The position numbers and the translations under genes were made by a program. Below are positions 1 to 7,457 of a stretch of DNA of 33,325 nt, piece after piece. Source of the DNA: Ferruginibacter sp. (GTDB taxonomy: Bacteria > Bacteroidota > Bacteroidia > Chitinophagales > Chitinophagaceae); NCBI GenBank assembly GCA_017983695.1, contig JAGOAX010000019.1, positions 1 to 33,325 of the forward strand, in the 5' to 3' direction. The first letter of the stretch is position 1. Each line of letters starts with the position of its first letter. The notes beneath the pieces are model-generated. The model was given only the letters and a program-made list of their open reading frames with translations. It did not search any database and had not been told where the DNA came from.

Positions 1-467
1 GTTGTTTTACGGTGTACTTCACTGTTTGCCGGATTATCAAATTGCTGAGGTACCCAACTATTTTTTGTTTCAGCAGCTAATTCATTTGCTTTTTCAATTG
101 CACCCTTCATGCCTTTTTCCCTGGGTGTTAAAACAAATTCAGCACCATATAAACTCATCAGTCTGCGCCTTTCAATGCTCATACTCTCGGGCATTACTAA
201 AATAATTTTGTAGCCTTTAACTGCAGCAACCAATGCCAAACCAATACCGGTGTTACCACTTGTTGGTTCAATAATCACACTGTCTTTCTGTAATAATCCT
301 TTTTGTTCTGCATCTTCAATCATCGCCAATGCAATACGGTCCTTAATACTTGCACCGGGGTTATTTCTTTCTAATTTGATCCACACTTGATGTGTATTAC
401 CAAATAAACGGTTAATACGCACATGCGGAGTATTACCAATAGTCTCTAAAATATTATTTGCTTTCAT
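1..467 (-). CDS. cysK: Cysteine synthase A (O-acetylserine sulfhydrylase), 3' part cut by window edge
   Basis: The first 155 residues of a PLP-dependent O-acetylserine sulfhydrylase, which makes cysteine from O-acetylserine and sulfide in the cytosol. I translated it from the ATG at 465-467. It opens MKANNILETIGNTPHVRINR. The PLP-lysine motif is GASIKDRIAMAM, with Lys near residue 42, and the substrate/phosphate loop is PTSGNTGIGLA. Both are diagnostic of the CysK/CysM family. The C-terminal half lies beyond position 1. The start is 11 nt after the cysE stop, so it is the last gene seen in the cysHDNEK run, and its substrate comes from its upstream neighbour. CysK versus CysM cannot be fully separated from this half, but the operon context favours CysK. 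Confidence 0.93.
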   Translation of the reverse strand, partial: MKANNILETIGNTPHVRINRLFGNTHQVWIKLERNNPGASIKDRIALAMIEDAEQKGLLQKDSVIIEPTSGNTGIGLALVAAVKGYKIILVMPESMSIERRRLMSLYGAEFVLTPREKGMKGAIEKANELAAETKNSWVPQQFDNPANSEVHRKT

Positions 468-478
468 TGTTATTTTTT

Positions 479-1309
479 TTAAATAAAATAATTATATGGT
501 TCTAAAAATGTTTTTTTGTCCTGTACCGTTACCTGGGCCTGGTGATAAACAATCGAAAATGGTTGCACAGCTTTAGTAAGCCATACATTGCCACCAATAA
601 CACTATCATGACCAACAATAGTTTCTCCGCCCAAAATAGTTGCACCTGAATAAATCACTACATTATCTTCAATAGTTGGATGGCGCTTTTCACTTGCTTT
701 TTCTTTTTGTACGCTTAATGCACCTAATGTAACGCCTTGAAATATTTTTACCTGTTTGCCTATTACAGATGTTTCACCAATTACAATACCGGTGCCATGG
801 TCAATTGAAAATGATTCTCCAATAGTAGCAGCAGGATGAATATCAATACCGGTTTTACTATGGGCATATTCGCTGATGATACGTGGTAGCAAAGGAATAT
901 TTTGCTGCTGCAACTGGTTAGCAATACGATGCGCCGCAATAGCAAAAAAGCCCGGGTAGGCTATTAATACTTCATCAATATTTTTTGCAGCCGGGTCAGC
1001 TTCAAAAATTGCTTTAGCATCCAGCAGCAGTTTGGTATATAGTGATGGAACCGTATTGAAAAATGTTGCGGTTTGTTCATTGCAATAATCTTCGCTATGT
1101 AAAACCGGATACAGTAATAATTGCAGTTGTGTCTCCAGTTTTTTTAATTGTGATTCAATTTCAAATGCATTGTTGTCAGCTTCGGTTTTGCAGATAAATA
1201 ATACTTCAAAAAGCTTTACTACAAAATCTTTTGCCTTTGCAGCATCAGGAAATGAACAGCCCTGCTGCTTTTTAAAATTTACTATTGATTGATAAAATTG
1301 TTGTTCCAT
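479..1309 (-). CDS. cysE: Serine O-acetyltransferase
   Basis: Transfers acetyl from acetyl-CoA to L-serine, giving the O-acetylserine used by the adjacent cysteine synthase. From the chosen ATG (1307-1309) the protein is 276 residues. An alpha-helical N-terminal domain of about 140 residues is followed by a left-handed parallel beta-helix of hexapeptide repeats. GIDIHP and DHGTGIVIGE give the catalytic pair Asp156/His171, spaced by 15 residues as in E. coli CysE (Asp143/His158). The open frame extends 18 codons further upstream, to 1363, but that stretch lies inside the end of cysN. The 1309 start is 7 nt after the cysN stop and begins MEQQFYQ, so I prefer it. Length and the long N-terminal domain fit the EpsC-like serine acetyltransferases common in Bacteroidota. 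Confidence 0.95.
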   Translation of the reverse strand: MEQQFYQSIVNFKKQQGCSFPDAAKAKDFVVKLFEVLFICKTEADNNAFEIESQLKKLETQLQLLLYPVLHSEDYCNEQTATFFNTVPSLYTKLLLDAKAIFEADPAAKNIDEVLIAYPGFFAIAAHRIANQLQQQNIPLLPRIISEYAHSKTGIDIHPAATIGESFSIDHGTGIVIGETSVIGKQVKIFQGVTLGALSVQKEKASEKRHPTIEDNVVIYSGATILGGETIVGHDSVIGGNVWLTKAVQPFSIVYHQAQVTVQDKKTFLEPYNYFI

Positions 1310-1316
1310 TTTTTTG

Positions 1317-2558
1317 TTATTGAAATAAAACTGCTGCAACTGTCGCATTACTGGTTTCATCAATCAGTATGGCAGCGCCATTACTTCGGTTGTTTTTATA
1401 GCTGTCAAACACAATAGGTGCTGCAGTTTTAATTGATGCCCTCACGATCTCATTTAATTTTACCTGTTGTACGTCTTCAATATGCGCTAACGTATTTACA
1501 TCAATTTTATAAGCCAGGTTTTTTATTACTGTTCTTACACTACGGTTGTTGTGTTGCAGCAAATATTTATTGCCCACCTGTAAAGGTTTTTCATCCAGCC
1601 AGCAAAACAATACATCAGCCTCATTTGAAGTAGCAATGTTTTCAGTTGATGGCACAATCGAATCTCCACGGCTGATATCAATATTATCAGTTAATAAAAG
1701 TGTTACGCTTTGTGGTGCAAATGCTTCAGCAACTTCTTTACCGGCTATTTCAATTTTATCAATAGTTGTCTCAATACCTGCTGGTAATACTTTTACTTTA
1801 TCGCCTTTTTTATAAATGCCGCTGGTTATTTTTCCGGCATAGCCCCTGTAATCATGCAATGCTTCAGTTTGTGGTCGTATAACAAACTGCACCTGGAAAC
1901 GGGCATCTGTATGGTTCACCGCATTCTCAATTTTCACTTCTTCTAAAAATTCTAATAATGGTTTTCCGTCGTACCATGGCGTTAATAAAGATTTTTCAAC
2001 AATATTATCGCCGTTCAATGCACTCAAAGGAATATAGGTTACATTTTCAAGCCCCAGTTGCTGCGCCAGCTTGCTGTATTCAATAACTATATTATTGTAA
2101 ACATCTTCAGAATAATTCACCAGGTCAATTTTATTAATAGCAACAATCACATGTGGAATACCTAATAAAGATGAGATGATACTATGGCGGCGGGTTTGTT
2201 CAACTACACCATGCCTTGCATCAATTAATACAATAGCAAGATCAACATTGCTTGCACCGGTGATCATGTTACGGGTATATTGCACATGGCCAGGTGCATC
2301 GGCAATAATAAATTTTCTTTTATCAGTGCTAAAATACCGGTAAGCCACATCAATGGTAATGCCCTGTTCTCTTTCTGCACGTAAACCATCTGTTAATAAA
2401 GCAAGGTCAATTTCACCATTCTCTTTATTCTTGGTACTTTTTTCAATCGCTTCCAGGTGATCAGCTAAAATACTTTTGCTGTCATATAATAAGCGACCAA
2501 TCAAAGTGCTTTTACCATCATCAACACTTCCTGCAGTAATAAATCTTAAAATATCCAT
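1317..2558 (-). CDS. cysN: Sulfate adenylyltransferase subunit 1 (GTPase)
   Basis: GTPase subunit of ATP sulfurylase; GTP hydrolysis drives formation of adenylylsulfate (APS) by CysD. At 413 residues it has the full set of translation-factor GTPase motifs: P-loop GSVDDGKST at 10-18, GITIDVAY (switch I Thr), DAPGH, NKID and SAL. EF-Tu-like beta-barrel domains follow. The length matches a stand-alone CysN; there is no C-terminal APS kinase (CysC) extension. This agrees with the next enzyme being an APS rather than a PAPS reductase. It is 156 nt downstream of cysD, and that gap is filled by repeat sequence; it ends 7 nt before cysE. Confidence 0.97.
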   Translation of the reverse strand: MDILRFITAGSVDDGKSTLIGRLLYDSKSILADHLEAIEKSTKNKENGEIDLALLTDGLRAEREQGITIDVAYRYFSTDKRKFIIADAPGHVQYTRNMITGASNVDLAIVLIDARHGVVEQTRRHSIISSLLGIPHVIVAINKIDLVNYSEDVYNNIVIEYSKLAQQLGLENVTYIPLSALNGDNIVEKSLLTPWYDGKPLLEFLEEVKIENAVNHTDARFQVQFVIRPQTEALHDYRGYAGKITSGIYKKGDKVKVLPAGIETTIDKIEIAGKEVAEAFAPQSVTLLLTDNIDISRGDSIVPSTENIATSNEADVLFCWLDEKPLQVGNKYLLQHNNRSVRTVIKNLAYKIDVNTLAHIEDVQQVKLNEIVRASIKTAAPIVFDSYKNNRSNGAAILIDETSNATVAAVLFQ

Positions 2559-2573
2559 TAGGTTTTTATTTTT

Positions 2574-2650
2574 TTGTTATCAACATTTAATCTTTTTTCA
2601 ACTTCATTGGCGTCGCACTCTTCAACAATATTTCTTTATTCGGCTTTAAT
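2574..2650 (+). repeat. Dispersed intergenic repeat, family A copy 1
   Basis: This part of the cysD-cysN gap matches 12897-12975 in the same orientation. Shared blocks are CATTTAATCTT, then GGCGTCGCACTCTTCAACA (19 nt identical), then CTTTATTC at near-equal spacing. No open frame covers it. Both copies lie just upstream of minus-strand start codons. I infer a dispersed non-coding element; its function and boundaries are unknown. Confidence 0.7.
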
Positions 2651-2687
2651 TATGTTTTGCATAAAGTAACGCTTCAATCTCACCCTT

Positions 2688-2717
2688 GGTTCCCCCTTTA
2701 GGGGGCGGAGGGGGTTA
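2688..2717. repeat. GC-rich palindrome touching the cysD stop codon
   Basis: CCCCC-TTTA-GGGGG (2692-2705) is a perfect hairpin, followed by CGGAGGGGG, which runs into the cysD stop codon (2715-2717). It is much more GC-rich than its surroundings. No T-run follows on the minus strand, so it is not an obvious terminator. It looks like a short mobile palindromic repeat that inserted after cysD. It could stabilise the upstream part of the mRNA. Confidence 0.55.
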
Positions 2718-3623
2718 AAAATATCCTCCCTTCTTCCTGTCTTCCATTGCCGCTTCAGTTACCTTATCATCAATCCTGGTTTCACCTCTTTCGCTGATAC
2801 GGGTAATTTTAATTTCATTTACCACTTCATCTAAAGTTGCTGCAAGGCTTTCTACTGCAGCAGTACAGGTCATGTCGCCAACAGTACGGTAACGCACTTG
2901 TTTTTTTACTATCACATCACTTTCATCTATCCTTATAAATGGCGATACTGCAATTAACTGTCCTTCAAATTCTATTACCTCACGTTCGTGGGTAAAATAA
3001 ATTGAAGGCAAAGGGATTTCTTCGGCACGTATATAATTCCATACATCCAGCTCTGTCCAGTTGCTGATAGGGAATACCCTTACATTTTCTCCTTTATGAA
3101 TTTTTCCGTTGAAAATATTCCATAACTCAGGCCTCTGTAGTTTTGGATCCCACTGTCCAAATTCATCACGTACAGAAAATATTCTTTCTTTTGCTCTTGC
3201 TTTTTCTTCATCACGCCTTGCGCCGCCAATACAGGCATCAAACTTAAATTCTTCAATAGTATCTAATAAAGTATAAGTCTGTAACCAGTTGCGGCTTGCA
3301 AATTTCCCCTTGGGTTCGGTTAAACTCTTTTGCTTAATGGTATCTTCCACTTTACGTACTATCAGTGTTGCACCTACTTCATTAGCCAGCCAATCACGGT
3401 AAGCCAGGGCTTCAGGGAAATTATGTCCTGTATCAATATGTACTAATGGAAAAGGAATTTTTCCGGGGGCAAAAGCTTTTTTTGCCAATTGCACTAAGGT
3501 GATAGAATCTTTACCACCACTGAATAATAATGCAGGCCTTTCAAACTGTGCAGCTATCTCTCTAAAGATATGGATGCTTTCTGCTTCTAATTGTTCCAGG
3601 TAATTTAAATGATGTGTACTCAT
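2715..3623 (-). CDS. cysD: Sulfate adenylyltransferase subunit 2
   Basis: Catalytic subunit of ATP sulfurylase: ATP plus sulfate gives APS and pyrophosphate. The 302-residue protein is the usual CysD length. The PP-loop nucleotide-binding motif SGGKDS is at 35-40, with further family motifs HIDTGHNFPE, GGARRDEE and FPISNWTELDVW. The C-terminus ends EDRKKGGYF, as expected of CysD. It acts as a heterodimer with CysN, encoded next. The gap to cysH upstream is 46 nt, consistent with one transcript. Confidence 0.97.
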   Translation of the reverse strand: MSTHHLNYLEQLEAESIHIFREIAAQFERPALLFSGGKDSITLVQLAKKAFAPGKIPFPLVHIDTGHNFPEALAYRDWLANEVGATLIVRKVEDTIKQKSLTEPKGKFASRNWLQTYTLLDTIEEFKFDACIGGARRDEEKARAKERIFSVRDEFGQWDPKLQRPELWNIFNGKIHKGENVRVFPISNWTELDVWNYIRAEEIPLPSIYFTHEREVIEFEGQLIAVSPFIRIDESDVIVKKQVRYRTVGDMTCTAAVESLAATLDEVVNEIKITRISERGETRIDDKVTEAAMEDRKKGGYF

Positions 3624-3669
3624 ATTTTATTAGTCTATAATTTTAGTAGACTGCTGTTTAAAAAATTTT

Positions 3670-4404
3670 TTAACTATTTATTTTTATTGCTTCATGTACA
3701 TGTAAACCACATTCTTTTTTATCGGCATCTTCCCACCACCAGCGGCCGACTCTAAAATCTTCACCCGGCTTAATGGCTCTTGTACAGGGAGCACAACCGA
3801 TACTTACAAAACCTTTATCGTGTAATGGGTTGTAAGGCACGTGATTTTTGCTGATATAAGCTTTTACTTCTTCAGTATTCCAGTGCAGTATGGGGTGATA
3901 CTTGATTACCTGGTTACTTTCGTCCCATTCTAAAATGGGTAGATCATGTCTGTCGGACGAATGTTCTGCCCTTAAACCTGTGATCCACACAGCATTTTCA
4001 GCCAATGCTCTTTTCAGAGGTTCTACTTTACGGATAAAACAACATTGTTTCCTGTTATCCACCGATTCATAAAATGAATTAGGGCCTTTTGCTTCAACAA
4101 ATTCCTGTAAAGCATCTGCTTTAGGATAATAAGCTTTTATTTTAGTGTTGTACTTTTCGTTGGTGCTGTTCCAAACAGAATAGGTTTCTGCAAACATCCT
4201 CCCGGTATCCAGTGTAAATATTTTTACCGGCAATCCGTTAGCCAGAATTTCATTGGTAATAACCTGGTCTTCGTAACTGAAACTGGTAGAGAAAGTAACC
4301 TGCCCCGGGAATTTTTTTACCAGTACATCAATAAAAGCAGCAATACTTAGTCCATTAGACTGGTAGAGTAATTCAGCTATAATATTTTTATTGGTATTTG
4401 GCAT
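3670..4404 (-). CDS. cysH: Assimilatory adenylylsulfate (APS) reductase, [4Fe-4S] type
   Basis: Reduces APS to sulfite plus AMP with electrons from thioredoxin-like donors. The 244 residues have the PP-loop-like fold (TFSTSFSYEDQV near 37-48) and FTLDTGRM. They carry the iron-sulfur cysteine pattern that separates APS reductases from PAPS reductases: Cys121-Cys122 in KQCCFIRKVEPL and Cys204-x-x-Cys207 in GCAPCTRA. The C-terminal catalytic cysteine is Cys232 in KKECGLHVHEA. With no CysC in view and CysN unfused, the route here is probably sulfate to APS to sulfite, bypassing PAPS. It is the first gene of the operon, starting about 150 nt downstream of the promoter at 4556-4586. Confidence 0.95.
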   Translation of the reverse strand: MPNTNKNIIAELLYQSNGLSIAAFIDVLVKKFPGQVTFSTSFSYEDQVITNEILANGLPVKIFTLDTGRMFAETYSVWNSTNEKYNTKIKAYYPKADALQEFVEAKGPNSFYESVDNRKQCCFIRKVEPLKRALAENAVWITGLRAEHSSDRHDLPILEWDESNQVIKYHPILHWNTEEVKAYISKNHVPYNPLHDKGFVSIGCAPCTRAIKPGEDFRVGRWWWEDADKKECGLHVHEAIKINS

Positions 4405-4470
4405 TTAGTAATAATGTGTATTGAATAAGTAGTGAGAAGAAACGGCCGGTATCAACAGCGGTATATCTTA

Positions 4471-4499
4471 ATAATGCAGCAATTGCATTTTCGCATTAT
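4471..4499 (-). promoter_or_regulatory. Stem-loop in the cysH leader
   Basis: Perfect 7-bp arms ATAATGC and GCATTAT are separated by 15 nt, with TGCAATTGC inside. They sit in the 5' untranslated leader, about 65-95 nt before the cysH start. No T-run follows, so it is not a terminator. It may be an mRNA fold or a protein site; nothing in the sequence decides which. Confidence 0.35.
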
Positions 4500-4537
4500 G
4501 GAGGTTAAATTAAACATACAATAGTTCTGACTTGTTA

Positions 4538-4586
4538 GTCTATTAAACAGATAGACAAAGTTAATGTACAATCTTCAGACTGACTA
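4538..4586 (-). promoter_or_regulatory. cys operon promoter with palindrome at the start site
   Basis: On the minus strand TAACTTTG (4556-4563) matches the Bacteroidota -7 box TAnnTTTG. The -33 box, TTAG near 4583-4586, is weak. Just downstream, where transcription should start, is the perfect inverted repeat GTCTAT-N7-ATAGAC (4538-4556). Related GACT/AGTC half-sites flank it at 4529-4540 and near 4578-4586. The position suits a repressor or activator site responding to sulfur or cysteine supply. That is inference; no regulator gene is in the window. Confidence 0.55.
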
Positions 4587-4632
4587 ATTTTTTTATGTTA
4601 AAAACCCGTTTTACAGAACAGTACAGCATTGT

Positions 4633-5889
4633 TTACACAACAATTCCTGCCAGTTCAAGACTTCTTTTACTTATTTTTTTATATTCTATATCTTCAATAA
4701 TAGCTTCGGGATATAGTATCAGCGATACGCCTTCCTGTTTCCACCAGTCGGTGGTAAACAATTTATTGGCATGTATCGTTCCGGTTAACCAGCTGAACTT
4801 AAACTCGTTGTGCCATTCTTCTATCCATTCAAAACTTTCTTTATTTAACTTATTAATATCATCTACACTTACAAATACCTTCAGGTAATAATCGGTAGTT
4901 AATACTGTATCGGTTTGATGATGGATTTTTTTGTACTCGTATTTATAATCGTACCGCAAAGCAGAAATATCACTTAATACTGCAGAGGCAGTAGGGAAGG
5001 CGCCTGCACCCTTTCCTTTAAAAAAATGCTTATCGGCAAAAGTACTTTCAGTGGTTAAGGCATTAAATTCATTTTTTACGTAGTACAGATCATCGTTGGT
5101 GGTTACAAACTGGGGCAGTAAAAATGCAGCCAGCTTACCATTCTGTAATTTTTGTGCGTTGGCCACCAGTTTAATGGAGTAGTTTTTTTCTTTGGCTACT
5201 ATAGCATCGTTCAACGAAATATTTTCTATACCATTAAAGATAAACTCATTGGTTTTAGCTACCACACCAAATGAATGGGCCAGTAAAATGGCCAGCTTGT
5301 TGGCAGCATCAAATCCGCCAATATCCAGTTTAGGGTTGCTTTCTGCAAAACCCAATTGCTGTGCTAACAATAAAGCTGCATTAAATTCCAGTTGCTCATC
5401 AAAAATCTTCGTCAATATAAAATTAGTAGAGCCATTAATGATACCTCTTATAGATTGCAGCAGGTCATTATCATAATACTCTTCTAGGTTACGGATGATG
5501 GGCATACTGGCGCAGCAGGATGCTTCGTATAAAAACGGTGTTTGGTATTGTTCCTGCAGTTGCAGCAGTTCTTCAAAATGCTCAGCAATCATTTTTTTAT
5601 TGGCACTCACTACTGCTTTACCATTTTGAATGGCAGTTTTTACAATTTCAAAAGCAGCATCAGCATCATCAATTACTTCCACTATCACATTAATATCAGC
5701 ATCATTTAAAATTACAGCAGCATCGCTGGTAAAATTCTCGGGGCCAATACTCCTTTTTTTATCCGTATTTTTTATACATATCTTTTTAATGGATGACTGT
5801 AATGTAGGTGTACTGTGCAATACATCGTATAAACCTTTACCCACAACACCAAAACCAAAAAGGCCGATATTTAATTGATTTGTTGACAT
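4633..5889 (-). CDS. hom: Homoserine dehydrogenase
   Basis: NAD(P)-dependent reduction of aspartate semialdehyde to homoserine, the branch point to methionine and threonine. The 418 residues have an N-terminal Rossmann fold (Gly12-x-Gly14-x-x-Gly17 in FGFGVVGKG), SANKK at 96-100, the family signature GIINGSTNFILT (149-160) and the catalytic region with Asp189, Asp194 and Lys198 in LDIGGFDAANKLA. The final ~100 residues are not clearly an ACT domain by eye. It is a stand-alone enzyme, not fused to aspartokinase. A SAM-I riboswitch and terminator lie 135-330 nt upstream, so expression should fall when S-adenosylmethionine is plentiful. This ties the enzyme to methionine supply here. Confidence 0.92.
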   Translation of the reverse strand: MSTNQLNIGLFGFGVVGKGLYDVLHSTPTLQSSIKKICIKNTDKKRSIGPENFTSDAAVILNDADINVIVEVIDDADAAFEIVKTAIQNGKAVVSANKKMIAEHFEELLQLQEQYQTPFLYEASCCASMPIIRNLEEYYDNDLLQSIRGIINGSTNFILTKIFDEQLEFNAALLLAQQLGFAESNPKLDIGGFDAANKLAILLAHSFGVVAKTNEFIFNGIENISLNDAIVAKEKNYSIKLVANAQKLQNGKLAAFLLPQFVTTNDDLYYVKNEFNALTTESTFADKHFFKGKGAGAFPTASAVLSDISALRYDYKYEYKKIHHQTDTVLTTDYYLKVFVSVDDINKLNKESFEWIEEWHNEFKFSWLTGTIHANKLFTTDWWKQEGVSLILYPEAIIEDIEYKKISKRSLELAGIVV

Positions 5890-5996
5890 TCTTTCTTTGT
5901 TAATTAGTTTATTTGTTAACTGGTTAATTAGTTAGTTCAAACTTTATCAAGAAGCTGGCTTTTGCTAATGTGCTTTGACTTGTATGCTGCGGTGCT

Positions 5997-6010
5997 CCGC
6001 CGACTGGCGG
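5997..6010. repeat. Short GC-rich palindrome in the hom leader
   Basis: CCGCC-GACT-GGCGG is a perfect hairpin between the riboswitch terminator and hom. There is no T-run after it. Its GC-rich, compact form resembles the other dispersed palindromes in this window. Confidence 0.4.
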
Positions 6011-6023
6011 GTTAGTGGCAAAC

Positions 6024-6056
6024 AAAAAAGCTCATCCGTAAATCAGATGAGCTTTT
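6024..6056 (-). terminator. Riboswitch-controlled intrinsic terminator before hom
   Basis: On the minus strand AAAAGCTCATC pairs with GATGAGCTTTT around a 9-nt loop and is followed by six T. The 5' arm and loop contain ATCTGATTTA. This can pair with TAAGTCAGAT at the 3' edge of the riboswitch P1 stem (one G-U pair), giving a mutually exclusive antiterminator. Confidence 0.88.
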
Positions 6057-6093
6057 AATATTTTTATTGAAGTATTTAAGGCTGTTGATCTGA

Positions 6094-6223
6094 CTTATCT
6101 GTCCCGATAACTACCGGGATGGAATTGGCACCTTTTCCTTTGTCATCCTGAGCTTGTCGAAGGATGATAAAGATAGGTTGTCAAGGCTTCATCGGGCCAT
6201 TACCCTCTGCCTTTCTTGATAAG
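6094..6223 (-). promoter_or_regulatory. SAM-I (S-box) riboswitch upstream of hom
   Basis: Reading the minus strand, the conserved SAM-I blocks appear in order: CTTATCAAG (P1 5' strand and kink-turn start), GGCAGAGGG, TGGCCCGATGAAGCC, GACAACC, then GGTGCCAATTCC and AGATAAG (P1 3' strand). The P3 arm is extended by CATCC-TTCGACAAGCTCA-GGATG, and P4 is CCCGGTAGTTATCGGG. Both look like widespread bacterial palindromic repeats. With the downstream terminator and antiterminator this is an OFF switch: SAM binding holds P1 closed, frees the terminator and stops transcription into hom. All conserved blocks are present, so it is probably functional. Confidence 0.93.
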
Positions 6224-6243
6224 AGATGTGAAAAGAACTGGCG

Positions 6244-6276
6244 CAAAGATATAATCATGGCCTTCAAACTTCCAAA
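6244..6276 (-). promoter_or_regulatory. Promoter of the riboswitch-hom transcript
   Basis: Minus-strand TTTG (6273-6276), 21 nt, then TATCTTTG (6244-6251): a full match to the Bacteroidota TTTG/TAnnTTTG promoter. Transcription would begin about 7 nt further on, roughly 15 nt before P1 of the riboswitch. Confidence 0.8.
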
Positions 6277-6468
6277 TAAAATATGTCAAATAATTGTAAA
6301 GATGTTTGAAAGTATTGCTGGTAAAGCCTTTTACCGGTAGAAAATATTTTAGTCTTTAATTTTAAAATCACCCCAAGGGGTTATGAAATCACTTCTTTTT
6401 TTAATAATTTTAAACTTTCAGTATAAGATCTGTCTAAACCTGCATTACTCACTATTTAAAATTATTTT

Positions 6469-6870
6469 ATGCGTTACATTAAAGCAATTACAGCATTTCT
6501 GGCATTTACCGCCCTGTTTAGTTTTGTCGATCCGTTTAAGAACATGCCGCCTAAATGGAATTTTATTGGCGACAAAATTGCCGCTTATGGCACAGATCGT
6601 GATGTGCTTTGGGTTACCGGGAATGATTTGTACCGCCAGATAAAAATAAAAGTAACCGGGGCGCCATTACACATTATTGATATGGATGTTTATTTTGAGA
6701 ATGGCGAAAAAATGAATGTGGAATTAAAAAACAGGTTCAGGCAGGGACAGGAAAGCAGGATCATTGATTTTCCCGGTGGCGAAAGGCGGATAAAGAAAAT
6801 TGAATTTTTATATTCTACTGTTGGTGTGGTAAGGGGCAAGGCAAGGGTGGCAGTGTGGGGCAACAGGTAA
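6469..6870 (+). CDS. Secreted conserved protein, possibly DUF2541-like
   Basis: A 133-residue protein with an N-terminal hydrophobic segment (residues 5-20, AITAFLAFTALFSFV) that reads as a signal peptide. The mature part is beta-rich, with features such as DRDVLWV, IIDMDVYFENGE, RQGQESRIIDFPGGERRIKKIEFLY and a final RGKARVAVWG. This pattern resembles small secreted proteins annotated as DUF2541 in Bacteroidota; the assignment is from memory and unverified. It stands alone on the plus strand between the hom promoter and a minus-strand membrane-protein gene. The start at 6469 puts the signal peptide at the very N-terminus. Function unknown; export is likely. Confidence 0.75.
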   Translation: MRYIKAITAFLAFTALFSFVDPFKNMPPKWNFIGDKIAAYGTDRDVLWVTGNDLYRQIKIKVTGAPLHIIDMDVYFENGEKMNVELKNRFRQGQESRIIDFPGGERRIKKIEFLYSTVGVVRGKARVAVWGNR

Positions 6871-6905
6871 TCTCATCTTACAATATATTAGTAATCCCGG
6901 AAAAT

Positions 6906-7334
6906 TCACTCCGAGATTTTTGTTTTCAAATTCTTGTGCATCCAATCTTCCGGGGCATGCAATTTTTTTAGCTTTACTATACTTAAAATAAGAACGGATA
7001 ATGAAAGTGTAATGAACAGTATAGCTGGTAGAATTATTGATGTTTCTGTACTGTTGAAAATTCTTTTAATATGCATTGCAAGAAAAATATTATAAAGAAT
7101 TACTATCGCAATCGTAATAAAATGCTGACGTTTTTTTTCAGTTTTGTTGATACTTGATATTATTAAATAAGCTTCGCAGCTAAAAAAAATAATTGCTATC
7201 AGAGAATATTGGCCTACGATAACCAACAAAAGTGAAAGTATAAGTACAGGTAAATCCCATTTATCACCTGGAATTACTACAAATAGTACTGAAATCGCTG
7301 TTAAAATTTTAAGAATTCTTAAGGCTTTGTCCAT
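6906..7334 (-). CDS. Small four-helix membrane protein, hypothetical
   Basis: 142 residues with four hydrophobic segments: about 9-22 (ILTAISVLFVVIPG), 28-60 (PVLILSLLLVIVGQYSLIAIIFF), 73-90 (ITIAIVILYNIFLAMHI) and 100-122 (ILPAILFITLSLSVLILSIV). A charged tail, KLKKLHAPEDWMHKN, follows. I do not recognise the family. It is convergent with the secreted-protein gene at 6469-6870, with only 35 nt between the ends. The coding sequence is noticeably AT-rich. Confidence 0.65.
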   Translation of the reverse strand: MDKALRILKILTAISVLFVVIPGDKWDLPVLILSLLLVIVGQYSLIAIIFFSCEAYLIISSINKTEKKRQHFITIAIVILYNIFLAMHIKRIFNSTETSIILPAILFITLSLSVLILSIVKLKKLHAPEDWMHKNLKTKISE

Positions 7335-7457
7335 TTGAATAATTTTATATAAAATTACCCAAGGGGACCTGTTTAATTTTTGACATATATCAAATAATTA
7401 CTTCAATTATATTGAAATAACAGATACTTTACTAATTACCGGGGATAATAACAAGGG

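Noticed and set aside
1310..1363. Upstream start for cysE
   Set aside because: It would extend cysE into cysN coding sequence; the later ATG aligns better with the family and is 7 nt after the cysN stop.
5192..5878. Two plus-strand open frames opposite hom
   Set aside because: Low-complexity Ser/Ile-rich shadows of the real minus-strand gene.
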